From positions 124,001 through 188,000 of the forward strand of contig CAJUDG010000003.1 in the NCBI GenBank assembly GCA_910584745.1: a DNA stretch of 64,000 nt. The letters are read 5' to 3'. Position 1 is the stretch's first letter, and every line of letters starts with the position of its first letter. Of this stretch, positions 1 through 8,362 are shown piece by piece. The notes under the pieces are model-generated. The model did not search any database and was not told the origin of the DNA. It saw only the letters and a program-made list of their open reading frames with translations. Source of the stretch: an uncultured Eubacteriales bacterium. Its GTDB lineage: Bacteria; Bacillota; Clostridia; Oscillospirales; Acutalibacteraceae. The position numbers and the translations under genes were made by a program.

Positions 1-1299
1 CTAATCTCCGGTCGCTACGGCATACGCACCGGGGTCGTGGGCCACGGCGGCACGGCAGCGGATATGCGCCTGCAGGGGGAGAGCAGGCACTTTAGGGACA
101 GCGTCAGCGAGAACGGACTGTTCATGCAGTTCAGGCGGGCGGGGATGCACACGGTGAGCTTCTCCTCATTTGCTGAGCGGCACTCCTCCTGGTGGTTCAA
201 CGCCGGCTTTAACGAGTGCATGAACTTCGGCAAATGCGGCAACGAGCTGGCCGGGGAGATAACGCCCCGTGTGCTAGACTGGCTGGAGCGCAAGGGCGAG
301 GAGGACAACTGGTTCATGCACGTGAACTACTGGGACCCACACACACCGTACCGCGCGCCTGAGGAGTTCGGCAACCCATTCAAGGATGTGCCCCTGCCGG
401 ACAGCTGGATAGACGAGGAGGTATTCGCCCAGCACCTGCTGCATGTGGGGCCTCATGGGGCGAATGAGATCAATATGTGGGATGATACCCACTTCGAGCA
501 GTTCCCCCGCCATCCCGGCGCGGTGAGGACCATGCAGGATATGCGGGACTTTATGGACAGCTATGACTGCGGCATACGCTATGCCGACGACAATATCGGG
601 CAGATTATGGGCTGGCTGAAGGAGAAGGGGCTGTATGAGGACACAGCCATCATAATCACCTCGGACCACGGCGAGAACCTGGGCGAGCTGGGCCTCTACG
701 CCGAGCACGGCACCGCCGACGAGCCCACCTGCCATATACCCATGATAATCAAGTGGCCCGGCGGGGCAAAGGGAAAGACCGCCACGGGCTTCCACGATAA
801 CGTGGACCTGGCCCCCACCATCCAGGAGCTTCTGGGCACTGGATTTGTGGGCGAGTACGACTATGACGGCGTGTCCTACGCCAAGACCATCACCGAGGGC
901 AAGGACTGCGGCAAGGATCATCTGGTGCTGACCCAGTGCGCCCACGTCTGCCAGCGGAGTGCGCGTTTTGACAACTACCTATATCTGCGCACGGTCCACG
1001 GCGGGTATCATCTGTTCCCGAAGGAGCAGCTTTTTGATGTGGTGAACGACCCCCACCAGCTGCACAATCTGGCCGGGGAGCGGCCGGACCTCTGCGATAA
1101 GGGGGCGCGGCTGATACTCGACTGGGTGGATGAGCAGATGAAGAAGTCCGAATTTGACAGGGACCCCATGTGGACGGTCATGCGCGAGGGAGGCCCCGAG
1201 CACGCCAGAGGGATGCTTGAGGCATACATCCAGCGCCTGGAGGGTACGCCGAGGGCGGACCAGATACCCTTGCTGCGCGAGATGTACCCTAATGGCTAG
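1..1299 (+). CDS. Sulfatase-family hydrolase, 5'-truncated by the window edge
   Basis: The reading frame is open from base 1 to a TAG at 1297-1299, giving 432 residues with no start of its own; a GTG at 37 is just an internal Val codon. The text fits the C-terminal two thirds of an alkaline-phosphatase-superfamily sulfatase: a HVNYWDPHTPYRAP segment, then a TSDHGENLGELGLYAEHG metal/sulfate-site motif, then a WPGG segment and a long acidic C-terminal tail. The N-terminal part with the C/S-x-P-S/A-R formylglycine motif must lie upstream, so substrate (sulfated glycan or other sulfate/phosphate ester) cannot be judged. No signal peptide can be assessed. A hairpin terminator follows, so this gene ends its own transcription unit. 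Confidence 0.85.
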   Translation, partial: LISGRYGIRTGVVGHGGTAADMRLQGESRHFRDSVSENGLFMQFRRAGMHTVSFSSFAERHSSWWFNAGFNECMNFGKCGNELAGEITPRVLDWLERKGEEDNWFMHVNYWDPHTPYRAPEEFGNPFKDVPLPDSWIDEEVFAQHLLHVGPHGANEINMWDDTHFEQFPRHPGAVRTMQDMRDFMDSYDCGIRYADDNIGQIMGWLKEKGLYEDTAIIITSDHGENLGELGLYAEHGTADEPTCHIPMIIKWPGGAKGKTATGFHDNVDLAPTIQELLGTGFVGEYDYDGVSYAKTITEGKDCGKDHLVLTQCAHVCQRSARFDNYLYLRTVHGGYHLFPKEQLFDVVNDPHQLHNLAGERPDLCDKGARLILDWVDEQMKKSEFDRDPMWTVMREGGPEHARGMLEAYIQRLEGTPRADQIPLLREMYPNG

Positions 1300-1345
1300 A
1301 AGTTTACCGTAATTTTAGACAGTTTACCATAATGATATAACGTTG

Positions 1346-1382
1346 GGCTCCTGATTTTAAAGTCAGGGGCCTAAATTTTTTT
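1346..1382 (+). terminator. Intrinsic terminator after sulfatase
   Basis: A 9-bp stem with one G-U pair (GGCTCCTGA at 1346-1354, TCAGGGGCC at 1363-1371) is followed by TAAATTTTTTT. It separates the sulfatase from the GntR promoter that starts at 1393. Confidence 0.8.
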
Positions 1383-1392
1383 AAAATTCCCC

Positions 1393-1421
1393 TTGACAAA
1401 CGCGCTGTATGGGTGTATTAT
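1393..1421 (+). promoter_or_regulatory. Sigma-A promoter of the GntR/ABC operon
   Basis: TTGACA at 1393-1398 and TATTAT at 1416-1421 are separated by exactly 17 bp. An ATG at 1409 inside this promoter is not a start codon; the real gene begins at 1463 behind GGAGGTG. Confidence 0.85.
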
Positions 1422-1423
1422 TG

Positions 1424-1450
1424 AACTGTACTAATCGAACTAGTACAGTT
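1424..1450. promoter_or_regulatory. Perfect inverted-repeat operator over the transcription start
   Basis: AACTGTACTA (1424-1433) and TAGTACAGTT (1441-1450) are perfect 10-bp inverted repeats with a 7-bp spacer. They begin 2 bp after the -10 box and so cover the expected +1. The position is that of an autorepressor site, and the first gene of the operon is a YtrA-type GntR regulator, so self-regulation is the simple inference. Confidence 0.8.
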
Positions 1451-1462
1451 GGAGGTGTAAAA

Positions 1463-1843
1463 ATGTTCGCCATCGACTACAAATGCGGTCTGCCAATATT
1501 CGAGCAGATATACCGCAGCGTCATCACTCTGGGGGCCGCCGGAGCCTTTGGGGACAGCGGCCAGCTGCCATCGGTCCGGGCCGTGGCAAAGGAGCTGGGC
1601 GTGAACCCCAATACCGTTCAGAAGGCCTATTCAATGCTGGAGCGGGACGGCCTGCTCCACTCCCTGCCGGGGAAGGGCTCATTTCTGTCAAAGCCCCAGG
1701 CGGCGGCAGACAGGCGCAGACGGGAGGCCCTGAATATGGTAGAATCAGCCGTGAGGGAGGCTATATCATGCGGAGTGACCCGAGCTGAGCTCGCAGAGCT
1801 CCTGTCAGGCATCCCGGACCCAGAGAAGGAGGGAAATCCATGA
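1463..1843 (+). CDS. GntR-family regulator, YtrA subfamily
   Basis: A 126-residue DNA-binding repressor. The N-terminal winged helix carries the GntR pattern (LPSVRAVAKELGVNPNTVQKAY, roughly residues 35-56) and is followed by only a short helical tail instead of a large ligand domain, which is the mark of the YtrA subfamily. That subfamily normally controls a linked ABC transporter, as here: the stop codon overlaps the ATG of the ABC ATPase. Start chosen at ATG 1463 because GGAGGTG lies 5 nt upstream; the frame extends upstream only through the promoter. It probably binds the perfect palindrome at 1424-1450 and represses its own operon. The inducing signal is not visible; YtrA-type systems in other Firmicutes often respond to cell-wall-active compounds. 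Confidence 0.9.
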   Translation: MFAIDYKCGLPIFEQIYRSVITLGAAGAFGDSGQLPSVRAVAKELGVNPNTVQKAYSMLERDGLLHSLPGKGSFLSKPQAAADRRRREALNMVESAVREAISCGVTRAELAELLSGIPDPEKEGNP

Positions 1844-2742
1844 TCAAATGCAAACAGCTTACTAAACGCTTTGGGGAGCTTGCCGCCCTTGACAGCGTGG
1901 ATCTCAGCATCCAGACCGGCAGCATCTTCGGATTGGTGGGCTCCAACGGCGCGGGCAAGTCCACACTGCTCAGGATCCTTGCAGGGGTCTACCGGGCAGA
2001 CGGGGGAGAGGTCACCGTCAACAGCCAGCAGGTCTTTGAGAACCGGGAGATAAAGTCAAGGCTCCGGTTTGTGCCGGACGAGCTGAGACTGCCGCCGGGG
2101 TATACGCTGCTGTCCATGGGCAGGCAGCTCTCGGGGCTGTACCCCGCTTGGGACGAGGCGTGGTTTACGGAACTCTGCCAGCGCTTCCCGGTGAACGAGA
2201 AGACCCGCTTCCAGACACTAAGCAAGGGCAACAGGCGTCAGGCGGGGCTGATACTGGCCCTGGCAAGCCGCCCGGAGGTGCTGCTGCTGGACGAGGTCTT
2301 CGACGGCATCGACCCGGTGGTGCGCAGGCTCGTGAAGCAGCTCATTGCCCAGGAGGTGGCCGACCGTCGCATGACCGTGGTGCTGGCCTCCCATAACCTG
2401 CGGGAGATGGAGGACTTCTGCGACACACTGGCCCTGCTGCACAAGGGCGGGCTTATCCTTGAGAAGGAGCTGGACGAGCTCTCCCTGCATCTGCAGCGGG
2501 TCCAGGCGGTGTTTAAGGAAGTGCCGCCCATTGAGAAGCTCAAGCAGAAGCTCTGCATCACGACCTTCGAGCAGACAGGCTCACTTATCAGCTTCGTGGC
2601 CCGGGGCACCCGCGACGATGTGCTGACGGCCCTGGAGGAGTTCGGACCCACCTTTAAGGAGACGGTGCCACTGTCCCTTGAGGAAGTATTTATAAGCGAA
2701 ATGGAGGCGGCTGGTTATGACATTGACAAGATCCTTGGATAA
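1840..2742 (+). CDS. ABC transporter ATP-binding protein
   Basis: A 300-residue cytoplasmic ATPase that powers the adjacent permease. Visible motifs: Walker A GSNGAGKST near residue 35, a degenerate signature LSKGNRRQ near 128, Walker B EVLLLDEVFDGIDP, and the switch His in LASHN. About 80 C-terminal residues beyond the nucleotide-binding domain are typical of YtrB-like or bacitracin-type exporters' ATPases. ATG overlaps the GntR stop (ATGA) and AGGAGGG precedes it, so the two are translationally coupled. Its own 3' end overlaps the permease start by 26 nt. Export of a toxic compound is likely from context; the substrate is unknown. Confidence 0.9.
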   Translation: MIKCKQLTKRFGELAALDSVDLSIQTGSIFGLVGSNGAGKSTLLRILAGVYRADGGEVTVNSQQVFENREIKSRLRFVPDELRLPPGYTLLSMGRQLSGLYPAWDEAWFTELCQRFPVNEKTRFQTLSKGNRRQAGLILALASRPEVLLLDEVFDGIDPVVRRLVKQLIAQEVADRRMTVVLASHNLREMEDFCDTLALLHKGGLILEKELDELSLHLQRVQAVFKEVPPIEKLKQKLCITTFEQTGSLISFVARGTRDDVLTALEEFGPTFKETVPLSLEEVFISEMEAAGYDIDKILG

Positions 2743-4624
2743 GCGCGGCGGCTTTTTGACCGTGTTCCTCTGGCAGCTCCGGCGCGGCCTGCCCGCCGCT
2801 CTGCTGTACTGGGTACTGATGGTGGGGCTGACAGCCTGGAGTTACATTTTCGGCCATGGATACAGAGAAGACAAGTATCTCGTGGAGGCGATAGTCACCG
2901 GCTTTGCCTTCTTTGCGCCTTTGATATACCTGGGCGACTGCTTCTCCCGGCGGCAGGCGGACTTTATCCACGCCATGCCCGTTCCCCGGGGACAGATGTA
3001 CCTGGCGGCGGTGCTGAATGCCTTCTGGCAGATACTGCTGCCCATAATACCTTGCCGGCTGTTTACAGGGTACGCACAGCGTTTGGCAAACTCGATATAT
3101 ATCGAGTACAATATCCGCGATTTAACGCTCATAGCCGTGGCCCTGGTGGGATTTGCCTTTATGATGGCGGCGCTTACAGGCACCTGGCACGGATATATAC
3201 TGGCGTCCATGGCCCATCTGGTGTGCTGGCGGATCATCATCTTTGCCGGATATCAAACTATGTTCACCACCATACCCGTGGCAAACGTCAAACTCCATAA
3301 GTTCAGCGATTTTCTTATGTTTTTGGGCTCGCCCTTTGCCGTAACCAGCCATAACTTATCCCAGCCTTTCATGATTGTCACGTATATCTGGCTGCCCATC
3401 TTCGGGGCCCTATGCGCCGCCGCGGGCTATCATCTCTATAAGCGCCGCCAAAGCGAGTGGGCCGGGAACTTCGGCCGGTGCAGGATCTTAGAGCGGGTCC
3501 TGCGCACGGAGATGACCCTGGCGGCAGGGGTGGGAGCGCTGGGCCTTGTGATGGCCGCAGCCATAGGCTTTGAGCTGGGCGGTCTTGGCATCCCGCTTAC
3601 CCTGGGGTCCATGGTGCTGGCGCTCTTTGGGACGCACCTGATACTGGAGCTTGTCTGGCACCGAAAGCTGAAGGCCCTGGGCCGCAGCTCCATGTCCATT
3701 ATCATTTCCGGGGCGCTGCTGGCGGTGCTGCTGGTGCTGACGGCCACTGGCATGGGCGTGGAAACCGGCATCCCTGAGACGTCGGAGATAGAGATGGTGG
3801 ACCTGCAGTTTCTGTACCCGATAGATAACATAAATATGAACGGCCCCTGGTATCTGGAGGTGCCCGGAGTTTCGCCGGAGATCAATTCAAGTTACTTGAG
3901 GGACGGCCTTACCAGCCCCGAGATGCTGGAAAAGGTGCGTAAGCTCCACAAGAAGTATTTAGAGCTGGAGCGCGCCGCCCAGTACCCATACCTGCCCGGG
4001 CGCGGGGCATACCGCTTGCAGGAGTATATCTATATCAGCTACTGTATCAATGATAATGACGGCGATGCCCTGCCGGAATACGAGGGCGTGTCGGTGCTCT
4101 ATAAAGGCCCGGTGAACTCCAAGACGGAGCCCATACTTGAGGAGGTCCGGAACCTTCGCCGGGAGATAATCGCCAGCGACGAGTTTGTAAACAGCCTTGA
4201 GCCGATGTGCGCCATAGACGCGGTGTCGTCGCTGGGCTGGGTGGAGCCGAAAGCGGGCTACTATAGAGTAATGGACTCGGAGGAGAAGGCGGATGTTAAG
4301 GACCCCCGCCCGGTAGAGGAGCTGCCAAAGGACTTCCGGGAGCGCCTTGAGGAGGCCATGCGCGAGGACTTCAAAAACGGCCGCTTCACCACCCAGGATG
4401 GTATGCTGGACGCAGACTATCCCATATACCAGCTTGGCTACAGCGGCGAGTTCACCGCCCGGGGCGGCCTTTTCCTGGACCCGGACAGCGGCGAATTTGT
4501 CCCTGCGGCGGGCAGGCGGCTGACGCTGGCGGAGTATGAGAGCGGCATGCATATGCACAACGCGCTGCATGTCACCAAGGAGATGCCCGCGACGTATGGG
4601 TATCTTAATGAGGTGTATAAGTGA
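2717..4624 (+). CDS. ABC-2 type permease with large C-terminal domain
   Basis: A 635-residue membrane protein. The N-terminal half has several hydrophobic segments (for example around residues 20-40, 55-75, 100-120, 135-180 and 215-240) and further segments at about 270-350, after which comes a long soluble C-terminal region (about residues 370-635) that would face outward if the last segment crosses the membrane. This suits the membrane subunit of the YtrA-regulated ABC system. Start at ATG 2717, with GGAGG at 2703-2707; it overlaps the ATPase gene. It is about twice the length of typical YtrC/YtrD permeases, so it may replace both. The operon ends at the hairpin 4642-4673. Confidence 0.75.
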   Translation: MTLTRSLDKRGGFLTVFLWQLRRGLPAALLYWVLMVGLTAWSYIFGHGYREDKYLVEAIVTGFAFFAPLIYLGDCFSRRQADFIHAMPVPRGQMYLAAVLNAFWQILLPIIPCRLFTGYAQRLANSIYIEYNIRDLTLIAVALVGFAFMMAALTGTWHGYILASMAHLVCWRIIIFAGYQTMFTTIPVANVKLHKFSDFLMFLGSPFAVTSHNLSQPFMIVTYIWLPIFGALCAAAGYHLYKRRQSEWAGNFGRCRILERVLRTEMTLAAGVGALGLVMAAAIGFELGGLGIPLTLGSMVLALFGTHLILELVWHRKLKALGRSSMSIIISGALLAVLLVLTATGMGVETGIPETSEIEMVDLQFLYPIDNINMNGPWYLEVPGVSPEINSSYLRDGLTSPEMLEKVRKLHKKYLELERAAQYPYLPGRGAYRLQEYIYISYCINDNDGDALPEYEGVSVLYKGPVNSKTEPILEEVRNLRREIIASDEFVNSLEPMCAIDAVSSLGWVEPKAGYYRVMDSEEKADVKDPRPVEELPKDFRERLEEAMREDFKNGRFTTQDGMLDADYPIYQLGYSGEFTARGGLFLDPDSGEFVPAAGRRLTLAEYESGMHMHNALHVTKEMPATYGYLNEVYK

Positions 4625-4641
4625 GAGTATAGAGAAAAGCT

Positions 4642-4673
4642 GCCCCCTCCGGCGTTGGCCGGAGGGGGCTTTC
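4642..4673. terminator. Bidirectional terminator between convergent genes
   Basis: A perfect 12-bp stem (4642-4653 with 4658-4669) has a GTTG loop and is followed by TTTCTT on the plus strand. It lies between the ABC permease stop and the stop of the minus-strand flavoprotein and can serve both. Confidence 0.85.
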
Positions 4674-5294
4674 TTAAGTTATTCGTTTATCCAGGTCCCG
4701 CGCCCTGCCGCCATTGGCCCGTATCATCTTCCGCCAGCCCATCTGCCCGGCCAGCTTATACATGAGCCGGGGGAGCGCCACCGTCACATACCAGTTATCC
4801 CGGGCTGCGCCAGCGGAAATGCTATCGCCCAGCTCTCTGAGCGCCCGCTCCACCGGGCCCATGGGCCCTTTCTCCTCGGGAACCCTTGGCAGCGAAGTGA
4901 GGGACCCGCCGCCCCCTATGCCTACGCCGCCGCACCACCGGCACCCGGCCCTCTGGCAGAAGTTCTCCATAACGGAGAGCGCCAGCCGGTTCTGTTCACC
5001 CTCATAGAACCCGCAGTTTGCCACGGCATAGATCCTGGGATGTTTCTCCTCCGCCAGCCCCTGAAGCCTGCACAGACAGCTCAGCAAGTGGGACGGTATG
5101 CCGTCCACATACAGCGGGAAGGCGAAAACCCATGTGTCCGCGCCAGCCAGCGCCTTAACGCAGCCGTCCCCAGGTTCGGGTCCGCGCAGGGCAGTCTCTA
5201 AAAGCTCCCCGCAAATATGCTCTTTTAATATTTTTAAAAGCACAGCGCTTGCGCTGCCGCTGGGCTTTGGGCTGCCGTTTATAAGCGCGGTCAT
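4674..5294 (-). CDS. Flavodoxin-fold NAD(P)H-dependent oxidoreductase
   Basis: A 206-residue cytoplasmic protein of the NADPH-dependent FMN reductase/flavodoxin-like superfamily. The N-terminal phosphate-binding loop NGSPKPSGSAS (residues 6-16) and the FPLYVDGIPS segment (about 59-68) are the usual FMN contacts. A glycine stretch (GGVGIGGGGS) and an Arg-rich C-terminus follow. Its ATG overlaps the stop of the upstream flavoprotein gene (ATGA), so both are made from one mRNA and may form a heteromer or act in sequence. The physiological acceptor is unknown. Confidence 0.75.
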   Translation of the reverse strand: MTALINGSPKPSGSASAVLLKILKEHICGELLETALRGPEPGDGCVKALAGADTWVFAFPLYVDGIPSHLLSCLCRLQGLAEEKHPRIYAVANCGFYEGEQNRLALSVMENFCQRAGCRWCGGVGIGGGGSLTSLPRVPEEKGPMGPVERALRELGDSISAGAARDNWYVTVALPRLMYKLAGQMGWRKMIRANGGRARDLDKRIT

Positions 5295-5776
5295 AGTGTG
5301 ATTCCCTCCAATTCTTCGGGGCTGTCTATAAAGTGGACTGAGCCAGTGCCGTCATAGTTCACGGAATTGGCAGAGATCAGCTTCTCGGCAGTGCTCCGTT
5401 CAGCCGGGGTAATATCGCCGCCGTAGAAATAGGCGGTAATATTTAAGCGGTTATCATACCTTCTCTTATGGTGCATCTCTCCCCGGCGTATGACAAAATC
5501 CGGGTGGATATAGGATATGGCGCGGTCCAGCACATTCTTCACAAAGGGGCTCAAGCTGCCGTATATGCACCGGCTTAGTAATATCAGTTCCCCGCACCTG
5601 CTGATATCCCTGCCGGTGAGTTCATAGCCGTCGTGTATCACGCACTCCCCCGGGGTCTTGACCCAGCATCCAAAGCATCCAATACAGTGACGGATATTGC
5701 CTGTCGGCTTTATGAGCTTGTATTCGCCCTCTACCTTGCAGGGGAGAGCATCAAGGTCGGTTATGATAAGCTTCAT
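5291..5776 (-). CDS. Flavodoxin-fold flavoprotein with Cys-rich motif
   Basis: A 161-residue protein. The segment HCIGCFGCWVKTPGECVIHD (about residues 30-49) has the C-x2-C-x2-C-x6-C type spacing seen in iron-sulfur flavoproteins and related NADPH-FMN reductases, but the usual first beta strand and phosphate loop (TGSPR-like) are shortened: the chain starts MKLIITDLD. It is the first gene of a two-gene unit with the oxidoreductase at 4674-5294. A pair of near-identical 19-bp direct repeats lies just upstream (5800-5841) and is the likely control site. Whether it binds FMN or only partners the second protein is open. Confidence 0.65.
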   Translation of the reverse strand: MKLIITDLDALPCKVEGEYKLIKPTGNIRHCIGCFGCWVKTPGECVIHDGYELTGRDISRCGELILLSRCIYGSLSPFVKNVLDRAISYIHPDFVIRRGEMHHKRRYDNRLNITAYFYGGDITPAERSTAEKLISANSVNYDGTGSVHFIDSPEELEGITL

Positions 5777-5799
5777 GTGTCCTCCTTAATTCGCACCAA

Positions 5800-5841
5800 A
5801 ACAAGAGCTCAGTTCTCATCTGAACAAGAGTTTAGTTTTCA
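5800..5841. repeat. Tandem direct repeat upstream of the flavoprotein genes
   Basis: AACAAGAGCTCAGTTCTCA (5800-5818) and AACAAGAGTTTAGTTTTCA (5823-5841) match at 16 of 19 positions, and all three differences are C/T. The second copy runs into the prfC stop region. Two copies with about two helical turns between their starts, directly ahead of the minus-strand flavoprotein start at 5776, look like paired regulator sites. Confidence 0.5.
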
Positions 5842-7436
5842 CTAAACTCTGACAGCAACAATCCCTCATTCCTCTCCAGTGCCCAGTTGATGCTCCACTG
5901 ATTGCTAAACAGCAGCAGATACCGCCCCTTCAAGTCCTGGACCTTCTTGGTATCAGACGTAAGGTTCAGCTTCCTAAGCGCCGTCTCGTCCATCCCCTCG
6001 TTGTCTATCCAGCGTATGAACGAATAGGGAAGCGTCTGCATATGGACCTCCACGTTATACTCGTTCTCCATGCGGTACTGGAACACGTCGAACTGCAGGC
6101 TGCCCACCACGCCCACGATGATCTCCTCCATGCCGGAGTTTATCTCCTGGAATATCTGGATAGCGCCCTCCTGGGCGATCTGGTTGGCGCCCTTGACAAA
6201 CTGCTTGCGCTTCATGGTGTCCTTCTGCCGCACCAGGCTGAACAGCTCCGGCGCGAAGGTGGGTATGCCCTGGAATTTAAGCTTCTTGCCCGGGGCGCAG
6301 AGGGTGTCGCCGATAGAGAATACCCCCGGGTCGAACACGCCGATGATGTCCCCGGCATAGGCTTCCTCGATTATCTCCCGGCTCTGGGCCATGAGCTGCT
6401 GGGGCTGGCTTAGCTTCATGCGGCGGCCGCCCTGGACGTGCTCCACCTCCATGCCCTTCTCAAATTTGCCGCTGCAAATGCGTATGAAGGCTATGCGGTC
6501 CCGATGGGCCTTGTTCATGTTGGCCTGTATCTTAAAGACAAAGGCGGAGAAGTCGTCGGCGAAGGGGTCCACCGTAGTGCCATCGGTCTGCCGGGGGAGC
6601 GGCGGGGGAGTGAGCTTTAGGAACTGCTCCAGGAAGGGCTCCACCCCGAAGTTCGTCAGCGCCGACCCGAAGAACACCGGCGAGAGCTTACCGTGGCGCA
6701 CCCGCTCCAGGTCGAACTCGTAGCCCGCACCGTCCAATAGCTCCACGTCGTCTTTTAGTGTGCCGTAGAGATATTCGCCTATGGCTTCCGGCAGCTCCGG
6801 GTCGTCTAAGGAAAAGTCCTGCTCCTGGACCTCTCTGCGCCCCGCGCCGCTCTCCTCGGGTATGAACCGCAGCACCTTGTCCTTCTCCCGGTCGTAGACC
6901 CCCTTGAAGTCCACCCCGGAGCCTATAGGCCAGTTCATGGGGTAGGTGCCTATGCCCAGCTCCTTCTCTATCTCGTCCAACAGGTCATAGGGGCTGCGGG
7001 AGTCGCGGTCCATCTTGTTGATAAAGGTGAAGATGGGTATGTCCCGCATGACGCAGACCTTAAAGAGCTTTCTGGTCTGCGCCTCCACGCCCTTGCCCGC
7101 GTCTATCACCATCACGGCGCTGTCAGCAGCCATCAGGGTGCGGTAGGTGTCCTCTGAGAAGTCCTGATGCCCGGGGGTGTCCAGGATGTTTATGCAGAAG
7201 CCGTCATACTGGAACTGCATAACGGACGATGTGACGGATATGCCGCGCTGCTTCTCTATCTCCATCCAGTCGGACACGGCGTGGCGGGAGTTCCGCTTGC
7301 CCTTGACCATCCCGGCCAGGGCTATGGCTCCGCCGTAGAGAAGGAACTTTTCCGTCAGGGTGGTCTTGCCCGCGTCGGGGTGGGAGATTATGGCGAAGGT
7401 GCGGCGCTTTTCTATTTCAGCTCTATTATCAGGCAT
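5832..7436 (-). CDS. prfC: Peptide chain release factor 3
   Basis: A 534-residue translational GTPase that recycles release factors 1 and 2 after peptide release. The G1 loop HPDAGKTT starts at residue 19, the effector region includes WMEIEKQRGISVTSS, G3 is DTPGHQDF and G4 is NKMD. Length matches the family. The start at 7436 has GGAGAG upstream. It is monocistronic by appearance: the leading region to 7657 is shared with a divergent gene. Its TAA lies inside a GAGTTTAG/CTAAACTC dyad that is part of the repeat upstream of the flavoprotein genes. Distinct from the Tet(M)-like GTPase at 28 kb, which lacks RF3-specific features. Confidence 0.97.
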   Translation of the reverse strand: MPDNRAEIEKRRTFAIISHPDAGKTTLTEKFLLYGGAIALAGMVKGKRNSRHAVSDWMEIEKQRGISVTSSVMQFQYDGFCINILDTPGHQDFSEDTYRTLMAADSAVMVIDAGKGVEAQTRKLFKVCVMRDIPIFTFINKMDRDSRSPYDLLDEIEKELGIGTYPMNWPIGSGVDFKGVYDREKDKVLRFIPEESGAGRREVQEQDFSLDDPELPEAIGEYLYGTLKDDVELLDGAGYEFDLERVRHGKLSPVFFGSALTNFGVEPFLEQFLKLTPPPLPRQTDGTTVDPFADDFSAFVFKIQANMNKAHRDRIAFIRICSGKFEKGMEVEHVQGGRRMKLSQPQQLMAQSREIIEEAYAGDIIGVFDPGVFSIGDTLCAPGKKLKFQGIPTFAPELFSLVRQKDTMKRKQFVKGANQIAQEGAIQIFQEINSGMEEIIVGVVGSLQFDVFQYRMENEYNVEVHMQTLPYSFIRWIDNEGMDETALRKLNLTSDTKKVQDLKGRYLLLFSNQWSINWALERNEGLLLSEFSEN

Positions 7437-7657
7437 GATATACTCTCCATTCTGTTCTAATGTATAATTAAACTATAGTAACTCAAATAACTACATCGGT
7501 AGCACCTCTTATACCAGTATCTGACATATTATAGCCCAAAACCCGCCCGGTTGCAAGCTTTTTCCGGCTCCGACCGCGCTTGGGCCAAAGTTTGACAGTT
7601 TTCCCGCGCCGGGCATGGTATTTTACTATAAAATATTCCCAGAGAGGAGAATCATGT

Positions 7658-8362
7658 ATGCAGGCAAATATCAAGCGGTTGATAAGGCTTCTTCCACTGG
7701 CGGCGTGCGCGGCGCTCCTATACATATCCCCCCGGAGCTCCGCCGCGGAAACGGTGTGGCTGAGGGAGACCCTGTTCCTGGGCGAGGCAGTGCCCCTTCG
7801 GGTGAACGGCCTGCCCCTGGAGGAGCAGGCGGCCATGGCCTTTGGGGACGAGCCCGGCCGGGTGGAGTGCTGGTGGATGAGCCCGGAGGGTCTAAAGGAT
7901 CTGGCGGAGCTTGGCCGTCAGCGGCCCAGGCAGGAGACGGACTACAAGATCGCCGCCGTGCTCCACAGAGAGGGGGGCGGTGATTCTCAGCTGGAGCTTA
8001 CCTATAATGTACGGGTGGAGACAGGGACGATCCGCGTCCGGGCCGAGGGCCCCTGCGTGGGGGCGGGAGCAGCGCTGTTCCAGCTTGAGGGCCGAGGGCT
8101 CTGCCTGTACGCCCAGGCCAGCCCGGACCCGGACCCCCAGGGAGGGGTCCAGTGCCTGGTGGCGGAGTTCACCGGTCTGCCCTTTGGGACCTATACCGTC
8201 ACCGCCGTGGGTCAGGAGGAGCAGGAGGTATGCCGCCTTGGGCTCTGTGACGAGAACGATACCGTGGACCCGTTCCGCAGCAGTGAGATCCTGCGCTTCA
8301 CGCTGGGAGAGACACCCAATGTGGCCGTGGGCGGCAGCTTCAGGCTGGGGGCGGACGCATGA
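7658..8362 (+). CDS. Secreted protein, possible surface/matrix component
   Basis: A 234-residue protein with a signal peptide: basic start MQANIKRLIR, a hydrophobic core, and a cleavage-like SSAAET near residue 31. The rest is rich in beta-strand-like text; FQLEGRGLCLYA followed by FTGLPFGTYTVTAVG recalls the prealbumin-like or SpaA-type folds of Gram-positive surface proteins, but there is no sorting signal or C-terminal membrane span. Start at ATG 7658 because AGAGGAGA lies just upstream and the signal peptide begins there. TGA overlaps the next ATG (ATGA), so it is co-translated with the TasA-like protein at 8359. A TTGACA at 7592-7597 may be the -35 box. I cannot name the family with certainty. 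Confidence 0.55.
   Translation: MQANIKRLIRLLPLAACAALLYISPRSSAAETVWLRETLFLGEAVPLRVNGLPLEEQAAMAFGDEPGRVECWWMSPEGLKDLAELGRQRPRQETDYKIAAVLHREGGGDSQLELTYNVRVETGTIRVRAEGPCVGAGAALFQLEGRGLCLYAQASPDPDPQGGVQCLVAEFTGLPFGTYTVTAVGQEEQEVCRLGLCDENDTVDPFRSSEILRFTLGETPNVAVGGSFRLGADA

Noticed and set aside
274..945. Open frame antisense to the sulfatase
   Set aside because: High-GC shadow; the plus-strand protein has conserved sulfatase motifs throughout and the antisense translation has none.
1409..1462. Upstream ATG extension of the GntR gene
   Set aside because: It lies inside the promoter and operator; GGAGGTG and the family's length support ATG 1463.
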